Notes: generated by a model from the letters alone, not told the origin. A stretch of DNA of 64,000 bases from Sutcliffiella horikoshii (GCF_008180725.1 NZ_VTEV01000002.1:528426-592425), one strand, 5' to 3'. Positions 53,067 through 62,481 are shown, counted from the stretch's first letter. Made by a program: numbers and translations.

Positions 53067-55490
53067 TTGAAGCAGAAGTTTATTGCAGCATTTATGCCTT
53101 TGCTGGTTTTGGTACTGGTTTTCAGTACTTTTGCCGCAAACGGTGTTTCTGCTAACACAGGAAAAGAAAACCCTGAGTTAGCAACATTACAAGGAGATTT
53201 TGATTTATCATCCTCGAAGGCAGTTAAGGTTATTGTGGAATTACAAGAAGAGTCAATTGTTGAAGCTAAGCACAATGGGAAAAAACAGTCTAAACAGAAT
53301 TTGAAAAGTGCTCGCGATAAAGTGAAAAAAGAAGTAGCAGACCGTACTTCTAAAAGTAAAGTGGAACGTGAGTATGATTATGTATTCTCTGGATTCTCGC
53401 TTGAGATTCCTGCAAACGAGATTCCTAGTCTACTAGCGACTCCGGGTGTTAAAGCAGTTTATCCGAATGTAGAGTATACAACAACCGAGGTTGTGACAGA
53501 AGAAGAATTCAGCCCTGCAATGGTTGATTCTGCACCATTCATCGGTTCAAACGAAGCATGGGATCTTGGATTCACAGGTGAGGGTGTGACAGTTGCAGTC
53601 ATTGATACTGGAGTAGATTACACTCATCCAGATTTAGCACCTAATTTTAATGAGTATCTTGGTTGGGATTTTGTAGATAATGATGCAGACCCACAAGAAA
53701 CACCAAAAGGTGACCCACGTGGAGCGGAAACAACCCATGGTACTCACGTTGCAGGTACAGTTGCGGCAAATGGACAAATTAAAGGTGTGGCACCTGAGGC
53801 TACATTACTTGCATACCGCGTACTTGGACCTGGTGGAAGTGGATCTACAGAAAATGTAGTGGCAGCGATTGAACGTGCTGTTCTTGATGGAGCAGATGTG
53901 ATGAACCTTTCCTTGGGTAATTCATTAAATGCGCCAGACTGGGCAACTTCCATTGCGCTAGATCAAGCTATGGCTGAAGGAGTTGTAGCAGTAACATCCA
54001 ACGGCAACGCTGGTCCAAACAACTGGACGGTAGGTTCTCCGGGTACTTCCCGTGAAGCAATTTCTGTAGGAGCTACTCAGCTTCCTTACAACGTCTTTAC
54101 AGCAGTTACTACATCTTCTGACGGGGTATCCTATGCTTCCTCTGCAGTACAAGGTTTCCCAACTGAGGAAGAACTACTTGCATTAAATGGTCAAGCTTTT
54201 GACTTAGTAGATGTAGGGTTTGGGGCACCTGCAGATTTTGCAGGAAAAGATTTAACAGGGAAAGTTGCTCTAATTAGTCGCGGAGCTGGTATCGCTTTTG
54301 TTGATAAAGCGACGGAAGCTAAGAAAGTAGGAGCTGTTGGAGCAGTCCTTTATAATAATGTGGAAGGGGTTATGCCTTTAATCCCTGGAATGGCTGTACC
54401 TACTATCATGCTGAATAAGGCTGATGGTGAAGCTTTAAAAGCAAAAGCTGCTGATGTAACAGTAAGTTTTAACATTGCCTTTGCTGAAAGAGTAGGGGAA
54501 ACGATGGCAGGATTCTCATCCCGTGGGCCGGTTGTGGACACTTGGATGATTAAGCCTGATGTTTCTGCACCTGGAGTTAACATTGTAAGTACAGTACCTA
54601 CTTTCAATCCTGATGCGCCACACGGTTACGGAGCTAAGCAAGGTACAAGTATGGCATCTCCTCACGTAGCAGGTGCTGTTGCGATAATCCTGCAAGCGAA
54701 CCCTGAGTGGGGTGTGTACGAAGTGAAATCTGCACTTATGAACACAGCGGAAAAATTAATTGACCCAGCAACTGATAAAGAATATGCACACAACTCTCAA
54801 GGTGCGGGAAGCATTCGAGTAGTGGATGCGCTACAGGCTGAAACACTGGTGAACCCTGGAAGTTATTCATTCGGCGTGTTTGACAAGAAAAAAGGCAAGC
54901 AAGTAGAAAAACAAAAATTCGAGATTCAAAACCTTTCTAACAAAGCAAAAAAATATAACATGGAATTCTTATTCAAAAATGAAGTAGGCAAACACGTGAA
55001 GGTAAAAACAAGCAAGAACCTTCGTGTAAACCCTGGCAAGACCCAAAAAGTAAATGTGAATGTCCAAGTTGATGCTTCCAAACTTGAGCCTGGATACTAT
55101 GAAGGACATCTAGTGGTATCAGAAGGCGACACGGTAATCCAAGTTCCTACCATTCTATTTGTAGGAGAGCCAGATTATCCTCGTGTCACTCATTTTGGCT
55201 TCACACCAATGGGTGAAAACAACTTTGAATTCTACTCCTACCTTCCAGGTGGAGCGGAAGAATTGCAAGTATGGGTGTACACTGCTACATCTACTGGTGG
55301 ACTAGGGACTTATGTTGGAGATGCACTTTACGAAGCTGATCTTGGCAAAGGCTACAACTACCATGACTGGGATGGCACCCTGGTTGACGGCACAGAACTA
55401 GATGCAGGCAACTACCGCATCGCAGTCTACGCCAAAAAAGGCAACCTCGACAGAGCAATCCTAGCAACAGACGTCTTAACCATTCAATAA
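53067..55490 (+). CDS. Vpr-like subtilisin-family (S8) extracellular protease
   Basis: 807 residues from TTG 53067 (AAGGGGAGTGGG upstream). Signal peptide (to about VSANTG), I9 propeptide (VKVIVELQEESIVE to VKAVYPN), S8 domain with Asp in VAVIDTGVDYTHPDL (about 180), His in HGTHVAGTVAANG (about 226) and Ser in QGTSMASPHVAGAV (about 528). A protease-associated (PA) insert lies at about 370-470 (GKVALISRGAGIAF, VGAVGAVLYNN). A C-terminal Fn3/FlgD-like beta part ends the protein. No CWB2 or sortase motif, so it is likely secreted. It has its own strong promoter and terminator. In B. subtilis this place between cccB and ftsE holds no protease. Confidence 0.93.
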   Translation: MKQKFIAAFMPLLVLVLVFSTFAANGVSANTGKENPELATLQGDFDLSSSKAVKVIVELQEESIVEAKHNGKKQSKQNLKSARDKVKKEVADRTSKSKVEREYDYVFSGFSLEIPANEIPSLLATPGVKAVYPNVEYTTTEVVTEEEFSPAMVDSAPFIGSNEAWDLGFTGEGVTVAVIDTGVDYTHPDLAPNFNEYLGWDFVDNDADPQETPKGDPRGAETTHGTHVAGTVAANGQIKGVAPEATLLAYRVLGPGGSGSTENVVAAIERAVLDGADVMNLSLGNSLNAPDWATSIALDQAMAEGVVAVTSNGNAGPNNWTVGSPGTSREAISVGATQLPYNVFTAVTTSSDGVSYASSAVQGFPTEEELLALNGQAFDLVDVGFGAPADFAGKDLTGKVALISRGAGIAFVDKATEAKKVGAVGAVLYNNVEGVMPLIPGMAVPTIMLNKADGEALKAKAADVTVSFNIAFAERVGETMAGFSSRGPVVDTWMIKPDVSAPGVNIVSTVPTFNPDAPHGYGAKQGTSMASPHVAGAVAIILQANPEWGVYEVKSALMNTAEKLIDPATDKEYAHNSQGAGSIRVVDALQAETLVNPGSYSFGVFDKKKGKQVEKQKFEIQNLSNKAKKYNMEFLFKNEVGKHVKVKTSKNLRVNPGKTQKVNVNVQVDASKLEPGYYEGHLVVSEGDTVIQVPTILFVGEPDYPRVTHFGFTPMGENNFEFYSYLPGGAEELQVWVYTATSTGGLGTYVGDALYEADLGKGYNYHDWDGTLVDGTELDAGNYRIAVYAKKGNLDRAILATDVLTIQ

Positions 55491-55532
55491 CTACAGAAAT
55501 TAGATTAACTTTATAGTATTCTACTAAACTTC

Positions 55533-55573
55533 AAAAACACCTTCGGGGGTCTGCCCCCCGAAGGTGTTTTTTT
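55533..55573 (+). terminator. Strong terminator after the protease
   Basis: AAAAACACCTTCGGGGG (55533-55549) and the matching CCCCCGAAGGTGTTTTT form a 17-bp perfect stem followed by more T. Confidence 0.95.
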
Positions 55574-55708
55574 CTCTTTCTCCATAAAAAACGACAAATA
55601 TCGTTCGACATTTTTCTGCTTTCAGGAAATTTATCCCTGTGTTACCAAGGATGACTTTGATTTGAAAAGAAACTGTAATAATAAAAACTCTTATTTTGTC
55701 GAAATAGA

Positions 55709-55717
55709 TGTTATAAT
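55709..55717 (+). promoter_or_regulatory. Extended -10 promoter of ftsEX
   Basis: TGT-TATAAT at 55709-55717, about 165 bp before ftsE; no clear -35. Otherwise the 392-bp spacer holds only the terminator and AT-rich leader. Confidence 0.5.
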
Positions 55718-55882
55718 AATAAAGTGAATTTATGCGGAAATTTTAGATAAATATACATATTGCAATTTTTGTGTACTAGGATAATCGACATTTCCGTAAT
55801 TGCTTAATGAATTATTTCTCTACTAAATTTTTATATAGGGGAATGCAATGTGATTCAAATCTTTGACCCAATAGGTGATTAA

Positions 55883-56569
55883 ATGATTGAAATGCAAGAC
55901 GTCTATAAAAAATACCCAAACGGCGTACAAGCTGTGGATGGTATCAATATAAAAATAAAAGCAGGCGAATTTGTCTATGTAGTAGGACCTAGTGGTGCTG
56001 GTAAATCCACGTTCATTAAAATGATGTACAGGGAGGAAAAGCCTACAAGTGGAAGTATTGTCATAGACGGAGTTAACCTTTCAAAGCTGAAGGAAAACAA
56101 AGTTCCTATTCTCCGAAGAAATATCGGGGTGGTATTTCAGGATTTCAAACTTTTACCTCAGCTGACAGTTTACGAAAATGTAGCCTTTGCCTTAGAAGTA
56201 ATAGAAGAAAGTCCTAAAAATATAAAAAAACGTGTCATGGAAGTACTCGATCTTGTTAAGCTGAAACACAAAGCACGTCATCTTCCAAACGAACTTTCAG
56301 GTGGAGAGCAGCAACGTATTTCGATTGCGCGCTCGATAGTAAATAAACCGAAAGTAATGATTGCGGATGAACCGACAGGTAACCTTGACCCTGACACTTC
56401 ATGGGAAATTATGAGTATCTTTGAAGAAATCAACGAAAAAGGCACAACGATAGTAATGGCTACGCACAACCGAGAGATTGTAAACACCATCAAGAAACGT
56501 GTAATTGCAATTGAAAATGGGAAGATAGTGCGTGACCAAGCAGAGGGGGACTACGGTTATGAAGCCTAG
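55883..56569 (+). CDS. ftsE: Cell-division ABC transporter ATPase FtsE
   Basis: 228 residues, as usual. Walker A GPSGAGKSTFIK, Q-loop VFQDFKLLPQ, signature LSGGEQQRISIARS, Walker B VMIADEPTGNLDP and the switch His in ATHNRE. With FtsX it does not transport but activates a peptidoglycan hydrolase outside the cell. The ftsX start lies inside its last codons (11-bp overlap). Confidence 0.97.
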   Translation: MIEMQDVYKKYPNGVQAVDGINIKIKAGEFVYVVGPSGAGKSTFIKMMYREEKPTSGSIVIDGVNLSKLKENKVPILRRNIGVVFQDFKLLPQLTVYENVAFALEVIEESPKNIKKRVMEVLDLVKLKHKARHLPNELSGGEQQRISIARSIVNKPKVMIADEPTGNLDPDTSWEIMSIFEEINEKGTTIVMATHNREIVNTIKKRVIAIENGKIVRDQAEGDYGYEA

Positions 56570-57452
56570 AACTCTACTGCGTCACTTTAAAGAAAGTTTA
56601 AAAAGCTTAGCGCGTAACGGCTGGATGACGTTTGCATCTGTTAGTGCCGTGACGGTTACCCTCCTTTTAGTTGGAGTATTCCTGGTATTAATGATGAACT
56701 TGAATAATGTAGCATCGGAGATTGAAAGTGATGTAGAAATCAGAGTTCATATCGACCTAACAGCCACCAAAGAAGATCAGGACGTTCTGATGCAACAGAT
56801 ACAGAACTTACCGGAAGTGGAAACAGTCGATTTTTCATCTAAAGAGGAAGAATTAAAAGGTCTGGTAGATAGTTTTGGTGAGGACGGTGGAGCATTCGAA
56901 CTGTTCGAACAAAATAATCCACTATATGATGTATTTATCATCAAGACAGCAACACCACAAGAAACTATTTCAGCAGCCAAGAAAATTGACGAGCTGGAGT
57001 TTACACATAAAGTAATTTATGGTGCAGAAACGGTGGAAAGATTATTCAAAGTGTTTGAGATTGCGAGAAACGTGGGACTTGCTCTAATCCTTGGACTAGT
57101 ATTTACAGCAATGTTCCTAATATCCAACACAATTAAAATCACTATTTTTGCCCGAAGAAAAGAAATTGAGATCATGAAATTGGTTGGAGCAACAAACGGT
57201 TTCATCCGTTGGCCATTTTTCTTAGAAGGATTATGGCTAGGAATTCTCGGGTCAATCGTACCAATAGGAATTATCCTGACGTCCTACTATTATTTAATAG
57301 ATCTTGTTCAACCAAGAATTCAAGGTACATTTATTCAACTGCTTCCGTTTTACCCATTTGCATTCCAAGTTATTGGAATCCTAGTAGCTATCGGAGCGTT
57401 TATCGGTATGTGGGGAAGCATGATGTCCGTTCGAAAATTCCTACGAGTATAA
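56559..57452 (+). CDS. ftsX: Cell-division membrane protein FtsX
   Basis: 297 residues from ATG 56559 (AGAGGGGGA upstream); the frame extends to 56532 inside ftsE. Four membrane helices: one near residue 30 (FASVSAVTVTLLLVGVFLVL) and three near the C-terminus, with the large extracellular loop (about 55-165) that contacts the hydrolase, and the FtsX/MacB permease motif RRKEIEIMKLVGATNGFI. The next gene codes for a coiled-coil M23 hydrolase, its likely partner. Confidence 0.96.
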   Translation: MKPRTLLRHFKESLKSLARNGWMTFASVSAVTVTLLLVGVFLVLMMNLNNVASEIESDVEIRVHIDLTATKEDQDVLMQQIQNLPEVETVDFSSKEEELKGLVDSFGEDGGAFELFEQNNPLYDVFIIKTATPQETISAAKKIDELEFTHKVIYGAETVERLFKVFEIARNVGLALILGLVFTAMFLISNTIKITIFARRKEIEIMKLVGATNGFIRWPFFLEGLWLGILGSIVPIGIILTSYYYLIDLVQPRIQGTFIQLLPFYPFAFQVIGILVAIGAFIGMWGSMMSVRKFLRV

Positions 57453-57557
57453 GAGATTACTATAGTTGTAATACCCGCTTGAAAAATACAGAAAACCTGA
57501 TGGGAGCATCCAATTTGTTCCTGTCAGGATACATAAGAGTTTAGGGGGAAGTAAGGG

Positions 57558-58901
57558 ATGAGAAGAAAGATTGGTACAATCGCTATTGCTGCAGTCATTG
57601 GCTTTTCCGGATTCTTCGGTTCAGGTCTATCTGAAAAAGCTTTTGCGAATGAGATGCAACAAAGGCTGAATGAAGTAAAAGATCAGCAGTCTTCAAATGA
57701 ATCTACAAGAACTGAAAAACAAAATGAAGTAAATCAGCTTCAGGCGGAGCAGGCAGAAATTAGAGCCGAAGTGGAACGCCTTGATAAAGCGGTAGCAGAA
57801 ACGAAAAATAAAATCAGCACTAAAAAAGTAGAGATAGACACTACTCGTAAAGAGATTGAAAAACTTAAAGAAGAAATTGAAGTATTAAAAGAACGTATTG
57901 CCAAAAGAAATGAGCTTCTAGAAGATCGCGCTCGTTCCTTCCAACAAGGTGGAGGAGCCGTGAATTACTTAGATGTATTATTAGGTGCACAAAGCTTTGG
58001 AGATTTTCTTGACCGCGTTGGTGCGGTAGCAACAATTGTTCAAGCCGATCGTGATATTCTACAAGCTCATCAAAAGGATATGGAAGACCTTGAAGCAAAG
58101 GAACTGGAAATGCGTGAAAAGCTAGCTTCATTAGAGCAGCAATTAGTGGATCTAGAAAAAATGGAAGTAGAACTAAAGAACCAAATTGCTGAGAAGGACA
58201 AGCTTCTAGCTGAGTTAAAGAAAAAAGAACAAGCAACAATGCATGAAATCCACGAACTTGAAAACGAAGCAGAAGTTCTAGCTTCACAAGAAAAAGCAAT
58301 CCGTGCTGAAATTAAAGCAGCGGAAGAGCGTGCGAAACGCGAAGCAGAGGAACGTGCAAGACAAGAAGCGGAAAGAAAACGTCTAGAAGAGCAACGTAAG
58401 AGAGAACACGAAGCAGCGGTTGCAGCAGCTAAGGAGAAGGGAGAACCTGAACCCGAGCCTGAACATATTTCTTCACCGCCACCACCAGTATCATCTGGAT
58501 CTTGGACAAGACCGACAACGGGTAGTGTAACTTCTGGATTTGGTACTCGTTGGGGCTCCCAGCACTACGGAATCGATGTTGGTAAAAACGGAAGAAGCGG
58601 AAATGTCCCTGTCGTAGCAGCAGGCAGCGGCACCGTATTCCAAGCTTACTATTCCAGCTCTTACGGTAATGTAGTTTTCATCACTCACTACATCGATGGT
58701 CAAACTTGGACTACTGTATATGCTCACTTAGAAAGTTTGGGAGTAAGTGCGGGACAATCCGTATCTAAAGGTCAATTCATTGGTAACATGGGGAACACTG
58801 GATTCTCAACAGGTCCTCACTTGCACTTTGAATTGCACAAAGGATCTTGGAATGGTTCAAAATCCAATGCAGTAAACCCTGCGTCTTACATTAATTTTTA
58901 A
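57558..58901 (+). CDS. FtsEX-linked murein hydrolase: coiled coil plus M23 peptidase
   Basis: 447 residues: signal peptide (to about KAFANE), a long coiled-coil region (about 35-290; LNEVKDQQSSNES, KKVEIDTTRKEIEKLKEEIE, with a VLLGAQSFGDFLDRVGAV break typical of PcsB/CwlO N-domains), a Pro-rich linker and a C-terminal LytM/M23 domain. The zinc residues are visible: HYGIDVG (His, Asp) and PHLHFELH. It would cut peptide bridges of peptidoglycan. It directly follows ftsEX (105 bp), so FtsX should control it, like PcsB in streptococci (CHAP) or CwlO in B. subtilis (NlpC/P60), but with an M23 domain. RBS GGGGGAAG. Confidence 0.92.
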   Translation: MRRKIGTIAIAAVIGFSGFFGSGLSEKAFANEMQQRLNEVKDQQSSNESTRTEKQNEVNQLQAEQAEIRAEVERLDKAVAETKNKISTKKVEIDTTRKEIEKLKEEIEVLKERIAKRNELLEDRARSFQQGGGAVNYLDVLLGAQSFGDFLDRVGAVATIVQADRDILQAHQKDMEDLEAKELEMREKLASLEQQLVDLEKMEVELKNQIAEKDKLLAELKKKEQATMHEIHELENEAEVLASQEKAIRAEIKAAEERAKREAEERARQEAERKRLEEQRKREHEAAVAAAKEKGEPEPEPEHISSPPPPVSSGSWTRPTTGSVTSGFGTRWGSQHYGIDVGKNGRSGNVPVVAAGSGTVFQAYYSSSYGNVVFITHYIDGQTWTTVYAHLESLGVSAGQSVSKGQFIGNMGNTGFSTGPHLHFELHKGSWNGSKSNAVNPASYINF

Positions 58902-58907
58902 CTAACA

Positions 58908-58948
58908 CAATCTCGCTGTTTAGTATTTGCAGCGAGATTGTTTTTTTT
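58908..58948 (+). terminator. Terminator after the M23 gene
   Basis: CAATCTCGCTG (58908-58918) and CAGCGAGATTG (58930-58940), then T8. Confidence 0.92.
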
Positions 58949-59015
58949 CTGCCATCCTTTACTTTTCCAGTTTCCTTCACATAATATGTCCACTCAACAC
59001 ATATACTTACACTAT

Positions 59016-59048
59016 AAAAGGCATTACACTTCTTGTGTGATGCCTTTT
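59016..59048. other. Intergenic hairpin before ctpB
   Basis: AAAAGGCATTACAC (59016-59029) pairs with GTGTGATGCCTTTT (59035-59048) with one wobble and a 5-nt loop. The stem itself ends in T4, so it may be a second terminator. The spacer shows no gene. Confidence 0.6.
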
Positions 59049-59133
59049 ACATCAGGAGCGAAGGAATTGGCAAGTGGGACAGGCATTCTAAGAACGTCAC
59101 CCACACCGTAGCCACTTACATAAGTTTTAATAA

Positions 59134-59162
59134 TTTTCAACCAACGCCGGCTATGGTACAAT
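59134..59162 (+). promoter_or_regulatory. Putative promoter of ctpB
   Basis: TTTTCA (59134-59139), 17 bp, TACAAT (59157-59162), with TGG directly before the -10 (extended -10). Confidence 0.5.
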
Positions 59163-59212
59163 TGCGTCATATCTATCGTACGGTACGGGGTATAGGATGA
59201 GGAGGAGCTTTC

Positions 59213-60691
59213 ATGAATCGCAAAATTGTTACAGTATTAATGGTTGTATCAGTTCTAGTTGGAGCGGCAGGAATGTATGCAGGTTTACAATGGTTCGGGC
59301 ATGGACCAGCTGCGGCGGTACCTTCCGTGCAAAATCCTCTCACTGATAACACAGAAGAAGCTGCACCAAAGGAATCGCCGAAAAAAACGGCAGCGCAGAT
59401 GGAAAAGATTCAACAGGCATACGAAATTATTTCTTCGCGCTATGTGGAGGAAACAGATGCTGAAAAACTGATAGAAGGTGCAATACAAGGAATGGTCGAT
59501 ACACTGGAGGATCCATACTCCGTGTATATGGATAAAGATACGGCAGAGCAATTTACACAGTCGCTTGAGTCTTCTTTTGAAGGAATTGGAGCAGAAGTAG
59601 GCATGCAAAACGGAAAGGTGACCATTGTTTCTCCATTCCGCGGTTCACCGGCTGAAAAGGCTGGATTGCAACCGAATGACCAAATCCTCAAAGTAGATGA
59701 CCAAGACATAGAAGGATTGGATTTATATGAAGCAGTACTTAAAATCCGCGGTGAAAAAGGGACCGTTGTTACACTTGAAATTCAACGTCCTGGCGTGCAA
59801 GAACCGTTCAATGTAGATGTAACACGTGATACGATTCCGATTGAAACGGTGTATTCTGAAACTATTGAACAAGATGGTAAAAAAGTGGGATACATTCAGA
59901 TAACTTCCTTCTCACAAGATACAGGCAAGGACTTTCAAGAGCAATTAGCAGCACTGGAAGAGCAAAACATTGATGGCTTAGTAGTGGATGTACGTGGGAA
60001 CCCTGGTGGTCTTTTAGATCAAGTACAGATTATTGCAGCTGAGCTTGTAACGAAGGAAAAACCATATGTACAAATTGAACAGCGTAATGGAGAAAAGCAA
60101 CGTTTCTTCTCTTCCTTAACAGAGAAAAAGCCTTATGAAATCGTGACGTTAATTGATAAAGGAAGTGCATCTGCATCAGAAATTCTTGCGGGAGCATTAA
60201 AAGAAGCAGGTAACTATGAAATAGTTGGAGATGCTTCATTTGGTAAAGGTACCGTTCAGCAAGCCTTAGAGCTTGGCGATGGCAGTAACCTCAAGCTGAC
60301 ACTTTATAAGTGGTTGACGCCTGACGGAAACTGGATTCATAACGATGGCGTTAAGCCGACAGTACCTGTCAAACAGCCTGACTACTTCTACGCCAACCCA
60401 ATTAGCATGGAAGAAGATGAAGAGCTGGCGCTTGATACAAATAGTGAAAAAGTAAAGAATATTCAAGTGATGCTCAAAGGACTTGGCTTTGATCCGGGAC
60501 GTGAAGATGGTTACTTTAGCAAGGAAACGGAAGATGCCGTGAAATCTTTCCAAGCTGAAAATGACTTATCCACATCAGGAAAAGTTGACAGCCAAACAGC
60601 AGAACAGCTGCAAGCACAACTTCTTGAAGCAGTACGTGCAAAAGAGAATGACGTACAACTGAAAGAGGCCATCAAAACATTATTTAAATAA
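59213..60691 (+). CDS. ctpB: Carboxy-terminal processing protease CtpB (S41) with peptidoglycan-binding domain
   Basis: 492 residues. N-terminal membrane anchor/signal, PDZ domain (about 100-185; VSPFRGSPAEKAGLQPNDQI), S41 serine protease domain with catalytic Ser in DKGSASASEILAGALK (about 317) and Lys in ASFGKGTVQ (about 345), and a C-terminal peptidoglycan-binding domain 1 (IQVMLKGLGFDPGREDGYFS, VKSFQAEND). In B. subtilis CtpB processes SpoIVFA in the spore intermembrane space and lies in the same gene order. AGGAGGAG precedes ATG 59213. Confidence 0.95.
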   Translation: MNRKIVTVLMVVSVLVGAAGMYAGLQWFGHGPAAAVPSVQNPLTDNTEEAAPKESPKKTAAQMEKIQQAYEIISSRYVEETDAEKLIEGAIQGMVDTLEDPYSVYMDKDTAEQFTQSLESSFEGIGAEVGMQNGKVTIVSPFRGSPAEKAGLQPNDQILKVDDQDIEGLDLYEAVLKIRGEKGTVVTLEIQRPGVQEPFNVDVTRDTIPIETVYSETIEQDGKKVGYIQITSFSQDTGKDFQEQLAALEEQNIDGLVVDVRGNPGGLLDQVQIIAAELVTKEKPYVQIEQRNGEKQRFFSSLTEKKPYEIVTLIDKGSASASEILAGALKEAGNYEIVGDASFGKGTVQQALELGDGSNLKLTLYKWLTPDGNWIHNDGVKPTVPVKQPDYFYANPISMEEDEELALDTNSEKVKNIQVMLKGLGFDPGREDGYFSKETEDAVKSFQAENDLSTSGKVDSQTAEQLQAQLLEAVRAKENDVQLKEAIKTLFK

Positions 60692-60700
60692 ATTAGCACA

Positions 60701-60735
60701 GTCAGCTTCCCCTATGGTGGGAGCTGACTTTTTTG
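60701..60735 (+). terminator. Terminator after ctpB
   Basis: GTCAGCTTCCC (60701-60711) pairs with GGGAGCTGAC (60719-60728) with one wobble, then T6. Confidence 0.85.
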
Positions 60736-60781
60736 TGGTAAAATAAAAGAAAAGTTTGTATGTTTAGGCGGTGAACGGGTG

Positions 60782-61978
60782 ATGGAAACGTGGTTTTGGG
60801 AATTGCTGATAGGAGTGGGACGCCTTTTCATCCACCCTGTCCTTTATGTGACCTTAGCTGTTGCAGTAGTATTGGGATATTTTCGCGTTAAAAGAGAGCG
60901 TCATGACTTTCATATACGAGTGGAATACGGCCTGACGGAGTTTCAAAAGGCTGCAAAGAGTCTTTTAGTGGGACTTGCTTTATCTGTGTTTACACTAGGT
61001 TTGGGTGTTATCATTCCTTTTGGAACGCTAGTGCTTCTCAGTATCTTTAGCATCATTTTTACCCTTTTCATTAAACCGAGATGGCTTTCAACTGCTTATA
61101 TATTCGGTTTTACTATTTTGGCAGTGGTACTTCTTCCGAAATTGGATACCGGTGTCACCATCTTTGAACGCTTGTTCGAATCTGTAGAAGCAACGCATTT
61201 ACCGACACTTGCCATACTGATGGGGATTCTCATGGTGGCTGAAGGACTGTTCGTTCAGAAGCAGGCACCTCTGCAAACTTCTCCTCAGCTTCAAAAAAGT
61301 AAGCGTGGGTTGCCGGTTGGCACACATGTTGTACAGAAAGTATGGATTCTTCCATTATTCTTATTTGTGCCTGTTGGTTCTGGAGGAATCGAAACTAGCT
61401 TTGAGTGGTGGCCGGTCCTGCAAATGGGCGAACATACCCTTTCTTTATGGCTTGTTCCGTTTGGCATGGGTTATTATCAACGACTTAAAGCAAGCTTACC
61501 TCTTGATGCTATTCCGATCGTTGGAAGACAATTAGTTCTGCTTGCCGCTGTGGTATTGTTGACTGGAGTTGGCAGCCTTTGGTGGGAAAATGCCTCCATC
61601 CTGGCAGCAGTCCTTGCTGTAGTAGGAAGGGAATGGCTGTATTACAAGGCTAAAACCGAGGATGAAAAACATCAACCAATTTTTGTTCAACGTGACAAAG
61701 GTCTTGTCATCCTTGGAGTGATCCCAGATAGTCCTGCGGAAAAAATGAACCTTCAAATTGGAGAAATCATTACTAAAGTGAACAATATACCGGTAAATAC
61801 CGTCTCAAACTTCTATGAAGCACTACAGCAAAACAGGGCTTATTGCAAACTCCAAGTTGTGGATGCAAACGGTGAAACGCGTTTTGCCCAAACTGCTTTA
61901 TACGAAGGTGATCACCATGAATTGGGGCTGCTGTTCGTTCAAGTAGGGAAGAAGTGGAAGCAGACGGAAGCGGTGTAA
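60782..61978 (+). CDS. minJ: Polar division-site protein MinJ
   Basis: 398 residues from ATG 60782 (AGGCGGTGA upstream; GTG 60779 also possible). Seven or so membrane helices (LYVTLAVAVVLGYF, LSVFTLGLGVIIPFGTLVLL, and so on) precede a C-terminal PDZ domain (KGLVILGVIPDSPAEKMNL, GEIITKVNNIPVN). Size, topology and position right after ctpB match B. subtilis MinJ (YvjD), which links DivIVA to MinD and keeps division away from the poles. swrA, another neighbour in B. subtilis, is not seen. A terminator follows. Confidence 0.88.
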   Translation: METWFWELLIGVGRLFIHPVLYVTLAVAVVLGYFRVKRERHDFHIRVEYGLTEFQKAAKSLLVGLALSVFTLGLGVIIPFGTLVLLSIFSIIFTLFIKPRWLSTAYIFGFTILAVVLLPKLDTGVTIFERLFESVEATHLPTLAILMGILMVAEGLFVQKQAPLQTSPQLQKSKRGLPVGTHVVQKVWILPLFLFVPVGSGGIETSFEWWPVLQMGEHTLSLWLVPFGMGYYQRLKASLPLDAIPIVGRQLVLLAAVVLLTGVGSLWWENASILAAVLAVVGREWLYYKAKTEDEKHQPIFVQRDKGLVILGVIPDSPAEKMNLQIGEIITKVNNIPVNTVSNFYEALQQNRAYCKLQVVDANGETRFAQTALYEGDHHELGLLFVQVGKKWKQTEAV

Positions 61979-61998
61979 TCTTTACCTGAACACACTTT

Positions 61999-62032
61999 AG
62001 AGAAACGAATCATTCGTTTCTCTAATTTTTTT
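61999..62032 (+). terminator. Terminator after minJ
   Basis: AGAGAAACGAAT (61999-62010) and ATTCGTTTCTCT (62012-62023) are perfect inverted repeats, then A2T7. Confidence 0.85.
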
Positions 62033-62099
62033 ATATTAAAATAAAGAACTTTTACAAAGAATACTTCACTTAGTGGGGGTAAATACCATCAAAGAGTTG

Positions 62100-62129
62100 T
62101 TGACCTTTTAAAAAGCGATATGCTAGAAT
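62100..62129 (+). promoter_or_regulatory. Promoter of the ACP-ligase-MBOAT genes
   Basis: TTGACC (62100-62105), 18 bp, TAGAAT (62124-62129), with extended -10 TGC before it. Confidence 0.7.
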
Positions 62130-62141
62130 TTTATATGCAAT

Positions 62142-62156
62142 TGATTATTATTATCA
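62142..62156. promoter_or_regulatory. Fur-box-like operator
   Basis: TGATTATTATTATCA matches the 7-1-7 Fur box TGATAATNATTATCA at 14 of 15 positions (N counted as match). It lies about 5-6 bp beyond the expected transcription start, a repressing position. Confidence 0.55.
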
Positions 62157-62232
62157 ATAAGTGTGAGGTTTTTATTGTCTCCTGAAAAATAATGTTTTTA
62201 AACATATGTGAATGATGGAAAGGGTGTAATGA

Positions 62233-62481
62233 ATGAGAAATATAGAGAAGTATAGAAATGCATTTATCGATGCGTTGGACATAGAGGAAAACGATGTAAA
62301 TGAAGATTTAACTCTCGGAGAACTAAGAGAGTGGGACTCCATCGGACATATGGCACTCATTGCTGAGATGGAGGATGTTTTTGATGTCTCCATAGATTCA
62401 GAATGGATTACAGATTTCAACTCTTACCTATCAGGAATGGAGTTATTGAAACGCTTGGGAGTAGACTTTATTAATGAATAG
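62233..62481 (+). CDS. Acyl carrier protein
   Basis: 82 residues, acidic, helical. The phosphopantetheine attachment Ser lies in LREWDSIGHMALI (about residue 38), the usual DS(I/L) motif. It is the first gene of a set with an AMP-forming ligase (8-bp overlap) and an MBOAT protein. It resembles carriers of polysaccharide- or D-alanine-modifying systems more than fatty acid AcpP, because it is not near fab genes. Which acyl group it carries cannot be told. ATG 62233, GAAAGG upstream. Confidence 0.9.
   Translation: MRNIEKYRNAFIDALDIEENDVNEDLTLGELREWDSIGHMALIAEMEDVFDVSIDSEWITDFNSYLSGMELLKRLGVDFINE

Noticed and set aside
57209-57544. 111-residue open frame overlapping ftsX
   Set aside because: It is an out-of-frame shadow of the ftsX 3' end and lacks a start signal.
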